Notes under the pieces: generated by a model
Database searches by the model: none
Told to the model about the DNA's origin: nothing
The model's input: only the letters and a program-made list of their open reading frames with translations
Part shown: piece by piece, positions 56,101-63,959 of the stretch
Layout of the letters: the number at the start of each line of letters is the position of its first letter
How positions within the stretch are numbered: the stretch's first letter is position 1
DNA from: Gambelia wislizenii
Lineage: Eukaryota > Chordata > Lepidosauria > Squamata > Crotaphytidae
Direction: 5' to 3'
Assembly: GCA_030847615.1 (NCBI GenBank)
Contig: JAUMIR010000001.1
Location: forward strand, 444,842,687 to 444,906,686
Length of the DNA: 64,000 bases
Translations under genes and position numbers: made by a program

Positions 56101-57988
56101 GCCAGGGCCCCGTCTATATGAGGGGAGAAAAACAGAGTACCTTGCAGTAACGGCATTTCGCAGCAGCGACTTGCCTTAACAGTGTCTTTGGCCCTAGAAG
56201 CTTGCATGCCAGATGGCAGCCACAAGTAATTTACTTGTGTTAATATTTCGTCACCGCCAAACTTTTTTTTAAAAGAAGAACATGGTCTAAGGTGCGCTGG
56301 AGCAATAAGAGTGATTTTTCGAGTTAAAAGCACAGCAAAAAGACCCACCCCATTTTATCGCCTTAGCAATTGCTTCCTAAGCTGAAAATCCAATATGGCG
56401 CCAGTGGGCACTTGCCCTGTTGGCAAGCCCCACCCCCGCACTCACCCAGCCAATCAGCTTTGTGCTTCCTCTCCTATAGGAAAGTGATTCAAAGCAAATG
56501 CACTTGTCCTAATAAGCAGGAATGCACACCCCGCTAGCTGTTTTAAAAAAACTATGGGGAAAGCCACGAAGGCTTTTCCTACACTGTTTTTGCCATTTTG
56601 GGCCCCCCTTCTTCTAAATACTGTGTATTGATGGAGGTTTTTAAGCAGAGGCTGAATGGCCATCTGTTGGGAAAGATTTGATTGTGTATTTTTACATGGC
56701 AGGGGGTTGGACTGGATGGCCCTTGTGGTCTCTTCCAGCTCTATAATTCTATGATCCCATTTAGACAGGTAGGATTCCCAAGAAATCCCTTGATGGTTTT
56801 CCTTGGTTTTTTTTTCAGGCTGTGAGGCCATTTTCTGAAAGAGTTTATTTCTGACGTTTCACCTGCATCTGTGGCGGGCATCTTCAAAGAATGGTTGGGT
56901 AGGAGTGTGTGTATGTGTGTGGGGGTTATTCTCTGAAGACGCCAGCCACAGATGCTGGTGAAACGTCAGAAACAAACTCTTCCAGAACATGGCCTCACAA
57001 CTCGGGGAAAAAACACCAGAAAATCTATGGATGCCAGCCATGAAAGCGTTCAACTTCCTTGACGGTTATTTTCACCCTCAGTAAAGCTTCGAAAACTTGC
57101 ATTGCGTTTCGCATTTTGGTTGGCCAATAAAGGTATCACTTTGGGGGGGGTTGTTTTATCACACGTTATTACGGTTGCCAGATTGAAAACTGGGGAGGGC
57201 TCCTGTGCCATTAATAGTTGTGCAGAAACAGGAATGTCAGCAGGGGTTACATGTCAGGGGACAAGAAATCCCTTCTTCTATGCAACCATTAAAGGTCCAG
57301 CAGCCCCCTCCAATTTTCGCTCTGGCAAGGCTACTTGACCTTTATTTGTCCCAAGACCCACGACTATGACAGCCTCATTATTATAACTTCTATATTTTTG
57401 TATTATTATTTTTATTAATTTATTATTATTATTTCTTTCAAAATATGTATAATTACAATGTGTACCTTCTAATTTTAGTATAAAGGAGTAAATGTAATAT
57501 TCAATGGAAAAGAAAAAAAAGAGTGATTATAGTGTGTTTTAGATTAAGAGGAAAAATGTATTAGTGTTAGGATAGATAGTTTTATTTTTGTATTAGTAAG
57601 AAAAGAGGAAACCTTTTTTCTTTTTTTCTTTTTCTTTTTTTGCGTTATTGTTACGGCCTTTTGCGGTTGGGTGTACTGTATTTTTCAGTAGAATGGTCTT
57701 ATTTCAATAAAAAAAATCCTAATTCCTCCCCCACCACCACCAAAAAATTCCTCCTCCTCCGCTATTCTTAATGAAAAGACCGAGAGGGCAATGTCCTGCG
57801 TGAACTGAAAAACAAAGGTGACCCCTCCACCCTCGCCCCAATTCACCACCAAAACCATCTCGCCCAGTCCGAGGGCACTCTTGACCAACGGCCGGCTTAA
57901 GACGGGAAAGTGGGAAGAACCGTCACTACCTGCTCCGCCCGCAAGGCTTCAGCGTCCTAAAACAAGCCAGCCCGACCAGTGCCGCCAT
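46937..57988 (-). CDS. ISCA2: ISCA2, mitochondrial A-type iron-sulfur cluster assembly protein (whole gene model, four exons)
   Basis: ISCA2 works in the mitochondrial matrix with ISCA1 and IBA57 to mature [4Fe-4S] proteins. Joining the four exons gives 432 nt (143 residues plus stop), near the 154 of the human protein. The N-terminus ([20 protein letters not shown]) has Arg/Lys and no acid, like a mitochondrial targeting peptide. The fold follows: [50 protein letters not shown], then [12 protein letters not shown]. The conserved cysteine ligands are present: one in GGGCSG and two in the C-terminal CSC. The exons join in phases 2, 0 and 2, all with GT/AG sites. Introns are about 1.5, 0.9 and 8.2 kb and hold many transposons. 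I see no lesion, so the gene looks functional. Confidence 0.96.
47365..47703 (-). mobile_element. hAT MITE, copy 2, in ISCA2 intron 3
   Basis: The ends are CAGTGTTTCTTAACCTG and the inverse ...TTAAGAGCCACTG. A perfect 8-bp target duplication, GTATAAAA, is at 47357-47364 and 47704-47711. The interior is the reverse of the copies at 10996 and 47947, with a (TCG/TCA)n run in place of their (AAT)n. Confidence 0.92.
47947..48327 (+). mobile_element. hAT MITE, copy 3, in ISCA2 intron 3
   Basis: Starts CAGTGGCTCTTAACATTTTC and ends AGTTAAGAATCACTG. Flanks TTCTAGAA (47939-47946) and TTCTAAAA (48328-48335) agree at 7 of 8 bases. It contains an (AGCC)n run at 48168-48193. It has the opposite orientation to copy 2, only 243 bases away. 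Confidence 0.9.
48655..48770 (-). CDS. ISCA2: ISCA2 coding exon 3 (first cysteine ligand)
   Basis: Encodes [20 protein letters not shown] then [18 protein letters not shown], almost identical to the human protein. The acceptor TTTTAATAG|AGG and the strong donor GACCG|GTAAGT are clear. The cysteine of GGGCSG is the first cluster ligand. Confidence 0.97.
49099..49388. mobile_element. Tc1/mariner-like MITE in ISCA2 intron 2
   Basis: Ends CAGTTGTCCCTCCACATTCG and the inverse 'gaatgtgatggggcaactg' are flanked by TA. A 60-70 base GC-rich unit ('ccatcccagaagcagcgagg') occurs twice inside. The ends match the copies at 14565, 54621 and 58792. Confidence 0.82.
49672..49753 (-). CDS. ISCA2: ISCA2 coding exon 2
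   Basis: Encodes [20 protein letters not shown] followed by LSESCVK. The human counterpart has ...GEGQIRLTDSCVQ here. The donor is GTGAAG|GTAAAG. The acceptor is GGATAAG|AGTG, with its pyrimidine tract set back by about 25 bases. It is the only nearby AG that keeps the frame with exon 1 (a split AGA codon). The upstream CCCACAG would give a stop with that phase. Confidence 0.85.
49843..52109. other. ISCA2 intron 1, left part, unassigned
   Basis: No repeat or exon recognised. A small TATACGTATA palindrome is visible near 50288. Confidence 0.45.
52208..52250 (-). ncRNA. Hammerhead-ribozyme-like motif, PLE segment 1
   Basis: Minus strand: UUCU, CUGAAGA, stem II GCCAGC/GCAGGC with loop CACAGAU, GAAA, UGUC, AGAA. 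UUCU and AGAA can pair as stem I. Stem III is a loopless two-base joint (AU/GU), which would need a second copy to form. Confidence 0.65.
52437..52995 (+). pseudogene. Penelope-like protein C-terminus with GIY-YIG endonuclease, truncated
   Basis: In PLEs this domain cuts the target DNA for retrotransposition. The open frame begins inside the end of the reverse transcriptase region ([31 protein letters not shown]). It continues with the GIY-YIG nuclease: [15 protein letters not shown] as the GIY...YIG core, an Arg in [12 protein letters not shown], and a Glu in KSAVAE as the likely catalytic acid. CIPC/CSC and HERHC resemble the PLE metal-binding residues. The frame is uninterrupted up to NPCEV, where it runs into the antisense terminal segment (stop at 53031). 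The reverse transcriptase proper is absent, so this copy cannot move by itself. Confidence 0.9.
53087..53129 (-). ncRNA. Hammerhead-like motif, PLE segment 3, degraded
   Basis: CUGAAGA and stem II are kept, but GAAAC GUC has become AAAAU UUC, losing the cleavage triplet. Probably inactive. Confidence 0.5.
53499..53541 (+). ncRNA. Hammerhead-ribozyme-like motif, PLE segment 4, intact core
   Basis: UUCU, CUGAAGA, a stem II region (GCC...GGC), GAAAC, GUC, AGAA, all in the order of a type I hammerhead. The boxes CUGANGA and GAAA and the triplet GUC are intact. The four-base stem I pairs perfectly. The inner part of stem II is weakened by an A-C-C change. Stem III (AC/GU) has no loop, so activity would need a dimer. 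Confidence 0.7.
53719..53761 (+). ncRNA. Hammerhead-like motif, PLE segment 5, one core change
   Basis: As at 53499, but GGC-GAAAC reads GGC-AAAAC, changing the first G of the GAAA box. The CUGAAGA box and GUC triplet are kept. Confidence 0.6.
54621..55124. mobile_element. Tc1/mariner-like MITE with a GC-rich tandem array
   Basis: CAGTTGCCCCTCCACATTC at the left and 'gcgaatgtgaagggatgact' at the right, flanked by TA. The middle (about 54725-55030) holds at least three imperfect units of roughly 85-110 bases with 'ctctccaccccactccctt' and 'aaggcagcgaggggcttctc'. The array makes this copy about twice as long as its relatives. Confidence 0.8.
55125..55969. other. ISCA2 intron 1, unassigned
   Basis: No feature recognised. 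Confidence 0.4.
55970..56098 (-). repeat. Dispersed repeat with AATAAA(A/G)GTATCA end, copy 1
   Basis: Minus strand: 'gaacttcgaaagcttgtgtc', 'attttggttggccaataaaa', 'gtatcactttttt'. An inverted relative lies at 57070-57145. The style of the 3' end resembles other PLE or LINE ends, but I could not place the family. Confidence 0.5.
56622..56757 (+). mobile_element. CR1 LINE 3' end
   Basis: 'ggaggtttttaagcagaggc', 'ggccatctgttggg' and 'gggggttggactggatggcc' lead to the CR1 tail 'ataattctatgatccca'. It is a short, 5'-truncated copy. Confidence 0.85.
56849..56891 (-). ncRNA. Hammerhead-like motif, one core change
   Basis: Minus strand: UUCU, UUGAAGA (first C of the CUGA box lost), GCC...GGU, GAAAC, GUC, AGAA. 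Confidence 0.55.
56929..56971 (+). ncRNA. Hammerhead-ribozyme-like motif, intact core, best stem II
   Basis: UUCU, CUGAAGA, GCCAGC-CACAGAU-GCUGGU, GAAAC, GUC, AGAA. All core boxes are intact. The A-A mismatch of stem II seen in other copies is an A-U pair here, giving six consecutive pairs including one G-U. Confidence 0.7.
57070..57145 (+). repeat. Dispersed repeat with AATAAA(A/G)GTATCA end, copy 2
   Basis: 'aagcttcgaaaacttgcatt', 'ttttggttggccaataaagg' and 'tatcactttgggg' match the inverse of 55970-56098. Confidence 0.5.
57146..57720. other. AT-rich DNA upstream of the promoter region
   Basis: T- and A-rich sequence (57390-57640) with no exon seen. It lies within intron 1, close to exon 1. 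Confidence 0.4.
57930..57988 (-). CDS. ISCA2: ISCA2 coding exon 1 (targeting peptide)
   Basis: The ATG is at 57988-57986, and the exon encodes [19 protein letters not shown] plus two bases of the next codon. The donor reads GAGCAG|GTAGTG. Read-through is impossible because AGG-TAG follows in frame. The ATG sits in CAAGATGGCGGC. This exon is the least certain because targeting peptides are poorly conserved. Position, phase and promoter context all support it. Confidence 0.8.
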
Positions 57989-57992
57989 CTTG
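57981..57992 (-). promoter_or_regulatory. TISU/YY1 element at the ISCA2 start codon
   Basis: CAAGATGGCGGC on the minus strand is an exact match to the TISU consensus SAASATGGCGGC and to the YY1 core. TISU directs initiation on very short 5' leaders and is frequent in mitochondrial genes. It fixes this ATG as the likely start and predicts transcription beginning only about 5-30 bases upstream. Confidence 0.85.
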
Positions 57993-58330
57993 TTTCTTCC
58001 TCTTTATTATGTCTCTATTGGTGGAGATGTACAATATGACCCGCCCACGCCGAACGCCGATTGGTTTCTGCGGAAGAGGAGACGGCTGCGCCATTGGGCA
58101 TTTAGAGAAGCGTGACGAGAAAGTCACGTGCCTTTGGAGTGAAGGCGAGGGAAATAGGGCGGAAGCGCCTGGGAAGTCGAGTCTCCCGTTTGCGAACTGT
58201 GAAGCATTTTGATTGGTTAGTGCTGAAATATCAAAGGCGGGATTGGCTACCACCGCCTTCTTTTTGGGCGGAGCTTGTTGCACTGAAGTGGCAATCTGTT
58301 TATAGGCGAAGGAGTTACTCTCATTGTAGA
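57993..58330 (-). promoter_or_regulatory. ISCA2 GC-rich, multi-CCAAT promoter
   Basis: TATA-less and CpG-rich, unlike the AT-rich surroundings. On the ISCA2 strand there are CCAAT boxes at about 58016, 58061, 58213 and 58244 (the last two 31 bases apart), plus a CCAAT on the same strand near 58092. GGGCGG/CCGCCC Sp1-type sites lie near 58157 and 58267. A CACGTG E-box within AAGTCACGTGCC is at about 58121-58132. The even spread of sites would allow two-way transcription, but no coding exon is seen on the plus strand. Confidence 0.8.
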
Positions 58331-58791
58331 AAAAGTACTGTAGTTTTAAAAGTATTCTGAGTACTCATTTCTACGCTGAGTCGTTCCCTCCGCTCCCAAC
58401 AAAAACGAGTGCGGCCCTTTCCTGAGTTACTTATAGAATTACAGAATTATAAGTTAACTCCTTTTTCGTTTGCCATTGTATAAGCAAAGGGATGTGGTCT
58501 GTTCACTAAATCTTATACAGCACTGTGTAATAAATCCCACAGTTTTCGGTAGGGTTTTCATGCAAGCCTATCCAAATTATTTTAAAGTGTGCATTTTAAA
58601 TTGTGTGTTGGCTGTTTTAAAATGTCTTGGCTTTAATTGTTCTTTTAAACTGATATATATGTTTTTAATTGATATGTGCTTTTAACCAATGTTATTTCTA
58701 TGTGTTAATGTGTATAATAAATAAATAAATAATTTATTGTCGTGTTGTTGTTGTTATATTGAGGGCCATAGGATTAAAGCCAAACAGTATA

Positions 58792-59020
58792 TAGTTGTCC
58801 CTCCGTATCCATGCATTTGATATCCATAGATTTAAGTATTCGCGGCTTGAAAATATTCTTTAAAAAATAATAATCTAAAAAGCAAACCTTGATTTTGCCA
58901 TCTTATATAAGGGACACCATTTTGCTATGTTATTGCATATAATGGGACTTGAGTATTCATGGATTTTGGTATCCATGGGGATCCTGGAACCAAACAGCAG
59001 TGAATATGAAGGGACAACTG
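58792..59020. mobile_element. Tc1/mariner-like MITE
   Basis: Starts TAGTTGTCCCTCCGTATCC (first base changed from C) and ends 'gaatatgaagggacaactg', flanked by TA. It is collinear with 14565-14794. Confidence 0.82.
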
Positions 59021-59679
59021 TACACTTACTCATGTTTACCTTGAAGTAATGCAGCGAATTTACTTGCAAGTGTGCACAGGATTGTAGCCTAGGTCTGCAA
59101 CTGTATATACACTTATTTTGGATTATACACCACTAAATTAAGGTGTACTTAATTCTAAGGGTAAGGCTACAGAATCTGCAAGCTATTCCAGGATCAGCCT
59201 ATTTAGCTCTTCTCGCTTGCCTGTGTAGAATTTTGTGGTGTTCAAACAAAGACACGATGTATTTACTGTTCAAGAGCTTTTCACATCAGATGTACAGGAA
59301 TGTAGTAATTAAATTTCAAAGAAGGTTGGCCAAATATTGAGAAAATAACCCAGACTTGAAGTGTAAATTTAGGAATACTTATTCATATATAACCTTCCTT
59401 CCCTGCTCAATCTAATAGGCTTTACCATGAGTATGTACACACATGTTTGCATGCTTTATGATCATTTGTGTAATATTGTAAAATAAAAGGGGAGGGGTTA
59501 AAGTGAATTAAGATCTACAAAGCCACAGATGAACTTTTTGTGCAACGTAAAGCTGTTCACAGCATATCTTATATAGTAGTGATCAGTCTCAGTTGCACAG
59601 AGTAACTCTTTCTTAACCTGTCACTAGGATGATGTAATCTGCCACTGAACTGTGTGATAATACTTCAGCTGAAGGAGGA
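59021..59679. other. Unassigned DNA
   Basis: No exon, repeat or regulatory element that I can name. Confidence 0.4.
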
Positions 59680-59752
59680 CAACACAAAAGTCATTCCCAA
59701 CCATGGGGTCGTCATAAGTTGAAAGATGACTTGAAGGCATATACAAACATGC
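59680..59752 (+). repeat. SINE 3' tail (BovB-like)
   Basis: 'ccatggggtcgtcataagtt' and 'gatgacttgaaggcatata' match the tail of the 5S and Sauria SINEs. The upstream part is too worn to classify. Confidence 0.6.
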
Positions 59753-60761
59753 ACATATATACCGTATTTCTTTGAAAAGTGGACCTTACTCTACAACGAA
59801 GGAATAAGATTTCCTGCCACATGAAAAGGAACTGCTCCCAGAGTTGCATTCCTGTCAGCCAATACAGTATTGAACATTTGGCCTCAACTTTTTCCTAGCT
59901 GAAGTTCACCACCTAAAATTTAATCTCTGGTTTTGCTTAAATGCTATCACTTTACCTCTGCCCTATGCCAGTCTGTGTGTGTTTTTCTTAAGGTGATGTA
60001 CAGATCTCAGTGAACAGAGCTGAAGCCAGTCTTTGTTTTTTTCCAGAAATGCAGTGTGGCCATTAATTCTTAGATCTGCATTGCTTGGTGCAATATGATT
60101 ACTCCTGCCAGTGATTCATTTAGTCTGCAATTTCCATATTGGGACTGAATGTATAGTATCTGTGTCATAGCTACAAGATCTGGACTAGTAGGTACTATGT
60201 AATCTGATTAATAGTTCTGGGGAAATCAAAAGTGTGCACATTTCTGTGGCATATAGGTTGGCCCTAACAACCCAACTCCCAACAGCTGCAGCTTTTTCTC
60301 TACTAGTTCCTTTCCCTGTTCAGAATATGCCTTGAGCTAAATGTATGTAGGTGAAAGGGAACTGCTGAACAAGCAAAGTAGGGCAAAGCTTAAAATATAT
60401 TTCAGCCAGTTTCTTCTTGCTGATCTGACAAGGACAGAAGAGACATCTCCAAAGTGACCCTCAAGTGATATGGTTATCGTCTTTGTGATTTAAAAAAGGG
60501 CAAAGTAACTTGCCCTCTCTAAACAACACAGAATTCTAACCTTGTGAACTGGGCTAAAGGTTTCCAGAAGCAACAGGCTGCAGTCTTCAAATGAGTCCTT
60601 ATGGCACATTACGCTCAACATCAGTGGAGCTATGGAAAGTGTTGTCTGACTGGTTTTAAAGCTGAGTTAAAATGAGGCAAGACATTCCCAGAGGGTTGGT
60701 AATGTCAGTTTGTTGCAACAAAAACAACACACCAACTTGCACCTTATACATGTACAGTAAA
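59753..60761. other. Unassigned DNA
   Basis: No recognisable gene. Specifically, I see no signal-peptide-coding first exon on the plus strand between the ISCA2 promoter and here. Confidence 0.4.
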
Positions 60762-61008
60762 TATGCCTTCAAGTTGCCTGTCAACTCATACAGACCCCAT
60801 AGATTTCATACAATTTGCTTAGGCAAGGAATATTCAGAGGTGGTTGACCGTTGCCTTCCTCTGAAATATAGCCTACAGCACCTGGCATTTTTTATTTTAT
60901 TTTATTTTATTTTATTTTGTCAATCTCCCATCCAACTACTAACCAGATCTCATCTTGCTTAGATTCCAAGATCAGACAGGATCTGGTGCTTTCAGGGTAT
61001 TTAGGCCC
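60762..61008 (-). repeat. 5S rRNA-derived SINE with an internal (AAAAT)n expansion
   Basis: Minus strand: 5S-like 'ccctgaaagcaccagatcct', 'gtctgatcttggaatctaag', 'ggttagtagttggatgggag', 'gccaggtgctgtaggctat'. The SINE body follows ('cctctgaatattccttgcct') and a BovB-like tail. A TTTTA pentanucleotide run of about 32 bases (60888-60919) is inserted inside the 5S part, after the GGATGGGAG box. Confidence 0.9.
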
Positions 61009-61032
61009 TTGTGGCACCTTGAACCTTAAAGA

Positions 61033-61674
61033 CTAAAAAAGTGGTAAAGTTTTGTGGAATGGAGTTGAAAAATTAACCCATGCATTGTACAAGCGCATGG
61101 TTAAAGAAGTCCGGGATAGACAGGAACTGAGATCAGATCCCTCACAATGAAGGTTTGCACTGTTGTTGTGGGGTGGGCAAAGGGCAGCCCATGGGCCACA
61201 TCCAGCCACAACCTCTTTTTGTGGTCCCAGAGCTCTCCAGCTCCCCCCCTTTAAAAAAAATGTGGACCAGATATTGCCTCTCAATGCTACCAGGAGCAGT
61301 TTTTTGCCATGGTACCCCAACTCTTTAAACCTCCTTATCTCCCAAGAAATCAGCTGAAAACAGCCCACAAACCAGAAAGCGGGAAGCAGAAGTGATTTCT
61401 TCCTGGTACATTTTTTCGGCTGATATGCAGCTGAAAACATAGAAGTGAGACCCCAGAGGGGGGCACAAAGGATCCAGTTAGCCCTTTCTCGTATAGTAGC
61501 CCATAGCCATTCAGCTTCATCCCATGGATTGTTTTTAGCTACAGCAGCACAGTCACTCAAGTGCCATTGACCCCAGTATTGGTCAGTTCTGCCTTGATTA
61601 CTAAAAATTTTTTTCCAGTGACCACTGACCTTTACATTTATAAATCTGATGGATGTCTTTGTCAGCCAGTGCAT
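61033..61674 (-). other. Unassigned 213-codon open frame
   Basis: A long uninterrupted minus-strand frame with no domain I recognise. Its middle overlaps sequence like 'gggcagcccatgggccacat' that resembles hAT-type MITE ends, so the open frame may be accidental within a repeat. No splice, promoter or poly(A) context supports a gene. Tryptophan is unusually frequent (14 or so), which is not typical of a real protein of this length. Confidence 0.15.
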
Positions 61675-62102
61675 GAAGCTAAACTAATTCCAAGCAAAGT
61701 ATATATCAAACCTAAAGATTTATAATTCAGATAATGAAAATCAAATCAAATTATGAAAGAAGGCATGATCTGCTCTGATGGAAGATTGATCTGTGAACAG
61801 ACGGCATGGGTTGGATTCCTTTTAGTATAACTACATGGGGCATTGTTGGTGGTGATGGGAGAAAAAAAAAGGCCATGAGTTCATTGACCATGAAGGAATA
61901 CGACACTGGAGAAATAGGCTGCTCAAAACTCTCAGCTTTTGACATCCTTCCCTCACAACCACCATGCAAAAAGTACAACTCTTAGCTTAGGTTCCAGCCA
62001 ACTAGATTTAGGCTTCAACATGAAGACAAGCCTGCTGATACTAGTCAGATGAAACACTTTAATAAAACTATAGTCTGACACTGCAAGCCAATGCATGCCT
62101 AC

Positions 62103-63959
62103 AGAACTTCTGGCAAGAGATGGGGTGCATCTCACAACAGTTGGCAGAAACGTTTTTGCCTACAGTCTCAAGAATTTGATCAGGAGGGCTTTAAACTGAG
62201 TCACATGGGGGAGGGAGACAGTATTCTGGAAGGCAAAAGAGCTGGAGAAAATAGTCAAGCTGTCATAGAGGGAACAAGGCAAACAGCGCAAGGACACAAC
62301 AGTGGGAGGCAAAAAAACTTGCACAGGCAGCAAGTAAAGGGAGCACATGGTCTTCGATGTCTCTACACTAATGCACAGAGCATGGGAAATAAGCAAGGTG
62401 AATTTGAACTCCTAGCACTACAAAACAAATATGATATAATAGGCATTACTGAAACCTGGTGGGACGAGTCTCATTATTGGAATATAGGAATAGAGGGGTA
62501 TAACCTTTTTAAGAGAAACAGGCCAAACAGGAAAGGAGGAGGAACAGCATTATATGTCAAGGATATTTACACCAGTGAAGAGATCCATGACATCAATACT
62601 GGAAGCCAGGTAGAGAGCATCTGGATAAAAATTAAAGGGGAGGGAAACAACAGGGATGTTATTGTCGGACTCTACTACAGACCCCCAAGCCAGACGGAGG
62701 AATTGGATGATGCCTTTCTAGAACAGATGAACACACATGCAGAAAGGAGAGATGTAGTAGGGATGGGTGACTTCAACTATCCTGCTATTTGCTGGCAATC
62801 TAACTCAACCAAAACTTCAAGATCTAGCAAATTCCTTACTTGCCTGGAAGACAATTTCATGGTCCAAAAGGTGGAAGAGGCAACAAGGGGGTCAGCTATT
62901 TTAGATCTGATCCTAACCAACAGGGATGACCTGGTTAATGGGGTGCAAGTGGTGGGATCCTTAGATGAGAGTGATCATGTTCTCCTGGAGTTTGTTATAC
63001 AATGGAAAGGAGAAGCCAGGCATAGTCAGACACGCATTCTTGACTTTAGGAGAGCTGATTTCAATAAACTCAGGGAAATACTGGGGGTGATCCCATGGTC
63101 AGGAATACTATAAGAGAAGAGACCTCAAGACGGATGGGACTTTCTCAAAAGGGAGATACTGAAGGCACAATTTCAAACAGTACCATTGAGGAAGAAAAAT
63201 GGGAGGTGTCTCAAGAAACCAGGATGGATGACTAAAGAAATATCAACAGAGCTAAGTTTTAAACGGAACATGTATAAGAAATGGAAAAAGGGGGAAATCA
63301 CCAAAGAAGAATTCAAACAGATAGCGAACACATGTAGGAGTAAAGTCAGAAAAGCTAAAGCACAGAATGAGCTCAGGCTTGCTAGAGAGGTTAAGAACAA
63401 TAAAAAGGGTTTTTTTGGGTATGTCCGCAGCAAAAGGAGGAAGAAGGAAATGGTAGGGCCACTACGCGGAGAAGGTGGCAAAATGCTAACAGGGGACAGA
63501 GAAAAGGCAGAATTACTCAACACCTTCTTTGCCTCAGTGTTTTCAGAAAAGGTAAAGGGGGACCAACCTGAGGATAAAAGTACAGCAGACACAACAGGGG
63601 AAATCCAGCACAGAATAAGCAAAGAGGTAGTACAGGAATACCTTCTCAATTTAAATGAATTTAAATTTCCAGGACCAGATGAACTACATCCAAGAGTATT
63701 AAAAGAGCTGGCAAATATAATCTCAGAGCCATTGGCAATCATCTTTGAGAACTCCTGGAGAACAGGAGAAGTCCCAGCAGACTGGAGGAGGGCAAACGTT
63801 GTCCCCATCTTCAAAAAGGGGAAAAAAGAGGATCCCAACAATTATCGTCCAGTTAGTCTGACATCAATACCAGGGAAGATTCTAGAGCAGATCATTAAAC
63901 AGAGAGTCTGTGAACATTTAGAAGGCAATGCCATAATCACAAAAAGTCAACATGGGTTT
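62103..63959 (+). mobile_element. CR1 LINE, long 5'-truncated copy, interrupted near the right edge
   Basis: It starts inside ORF1 (LLARDGVHLTTVGRNVFAYS, LKNLIRRALN, stop at about 62199) and carries ORF2 from 62205 up to ITKSQHGF. At about 63960 CR1 sequence ends abruptly and is replaced by T-rich DNA. It is highly similar to the copy at 15767-20110. Confidence 0.94.
62205..63959 (+). pseudogene. CR1 ORF2 with one internal stop, cut short
   Basis: The frame starts MGEGDSILEGKRAGENSQ. Endonuclease motifs LYTNAQSMGNK, GITETWWDES, VVGMGDFNYPA and DESDHVLLEF are in place. One TAA at 63111-63113 (the other copy has a sense codon at the matching place) interrupts after VIPWSGIL. The same frame then stays open through the linker and the start of the reverse transcriptase (FPGPDELHPRVLKELA, NNYRPVSLTSIPGKILEQ) to 63959. 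Only that stop and the right-hand break disable it, which indicates a recent insertion. Confidence 0.92.

Larger units (their letters stand above)
56799..57056. mobile_element. Inverted pair of Penelope-like ends with target duplication
   Basis: An antisense end (56799 to about 56920) and a sense end (about 56921-57056) face each other. CCTTGATGGTT (56788-56798) and CCTTGACGGTT (57057-57067) flank the pair as an 11-bp target duplication with one change. There is no coding sequence. The surrounding repeat end is continuous when the pair is removed. Confidence 0.82.

Noticed and set aside
58000..62100. NPC2 first exon opposite ISCA2
   Set aside because: No ATG followed by a signal peptide with a usable splice donor was found on the plus strand.
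62091..62204. ATG at 62091 as the start of the 340-codon frame
   Set aside because: The first 38 codons read the ORF1 end in the wrong frame. The family start MGEGD lies at 62205.
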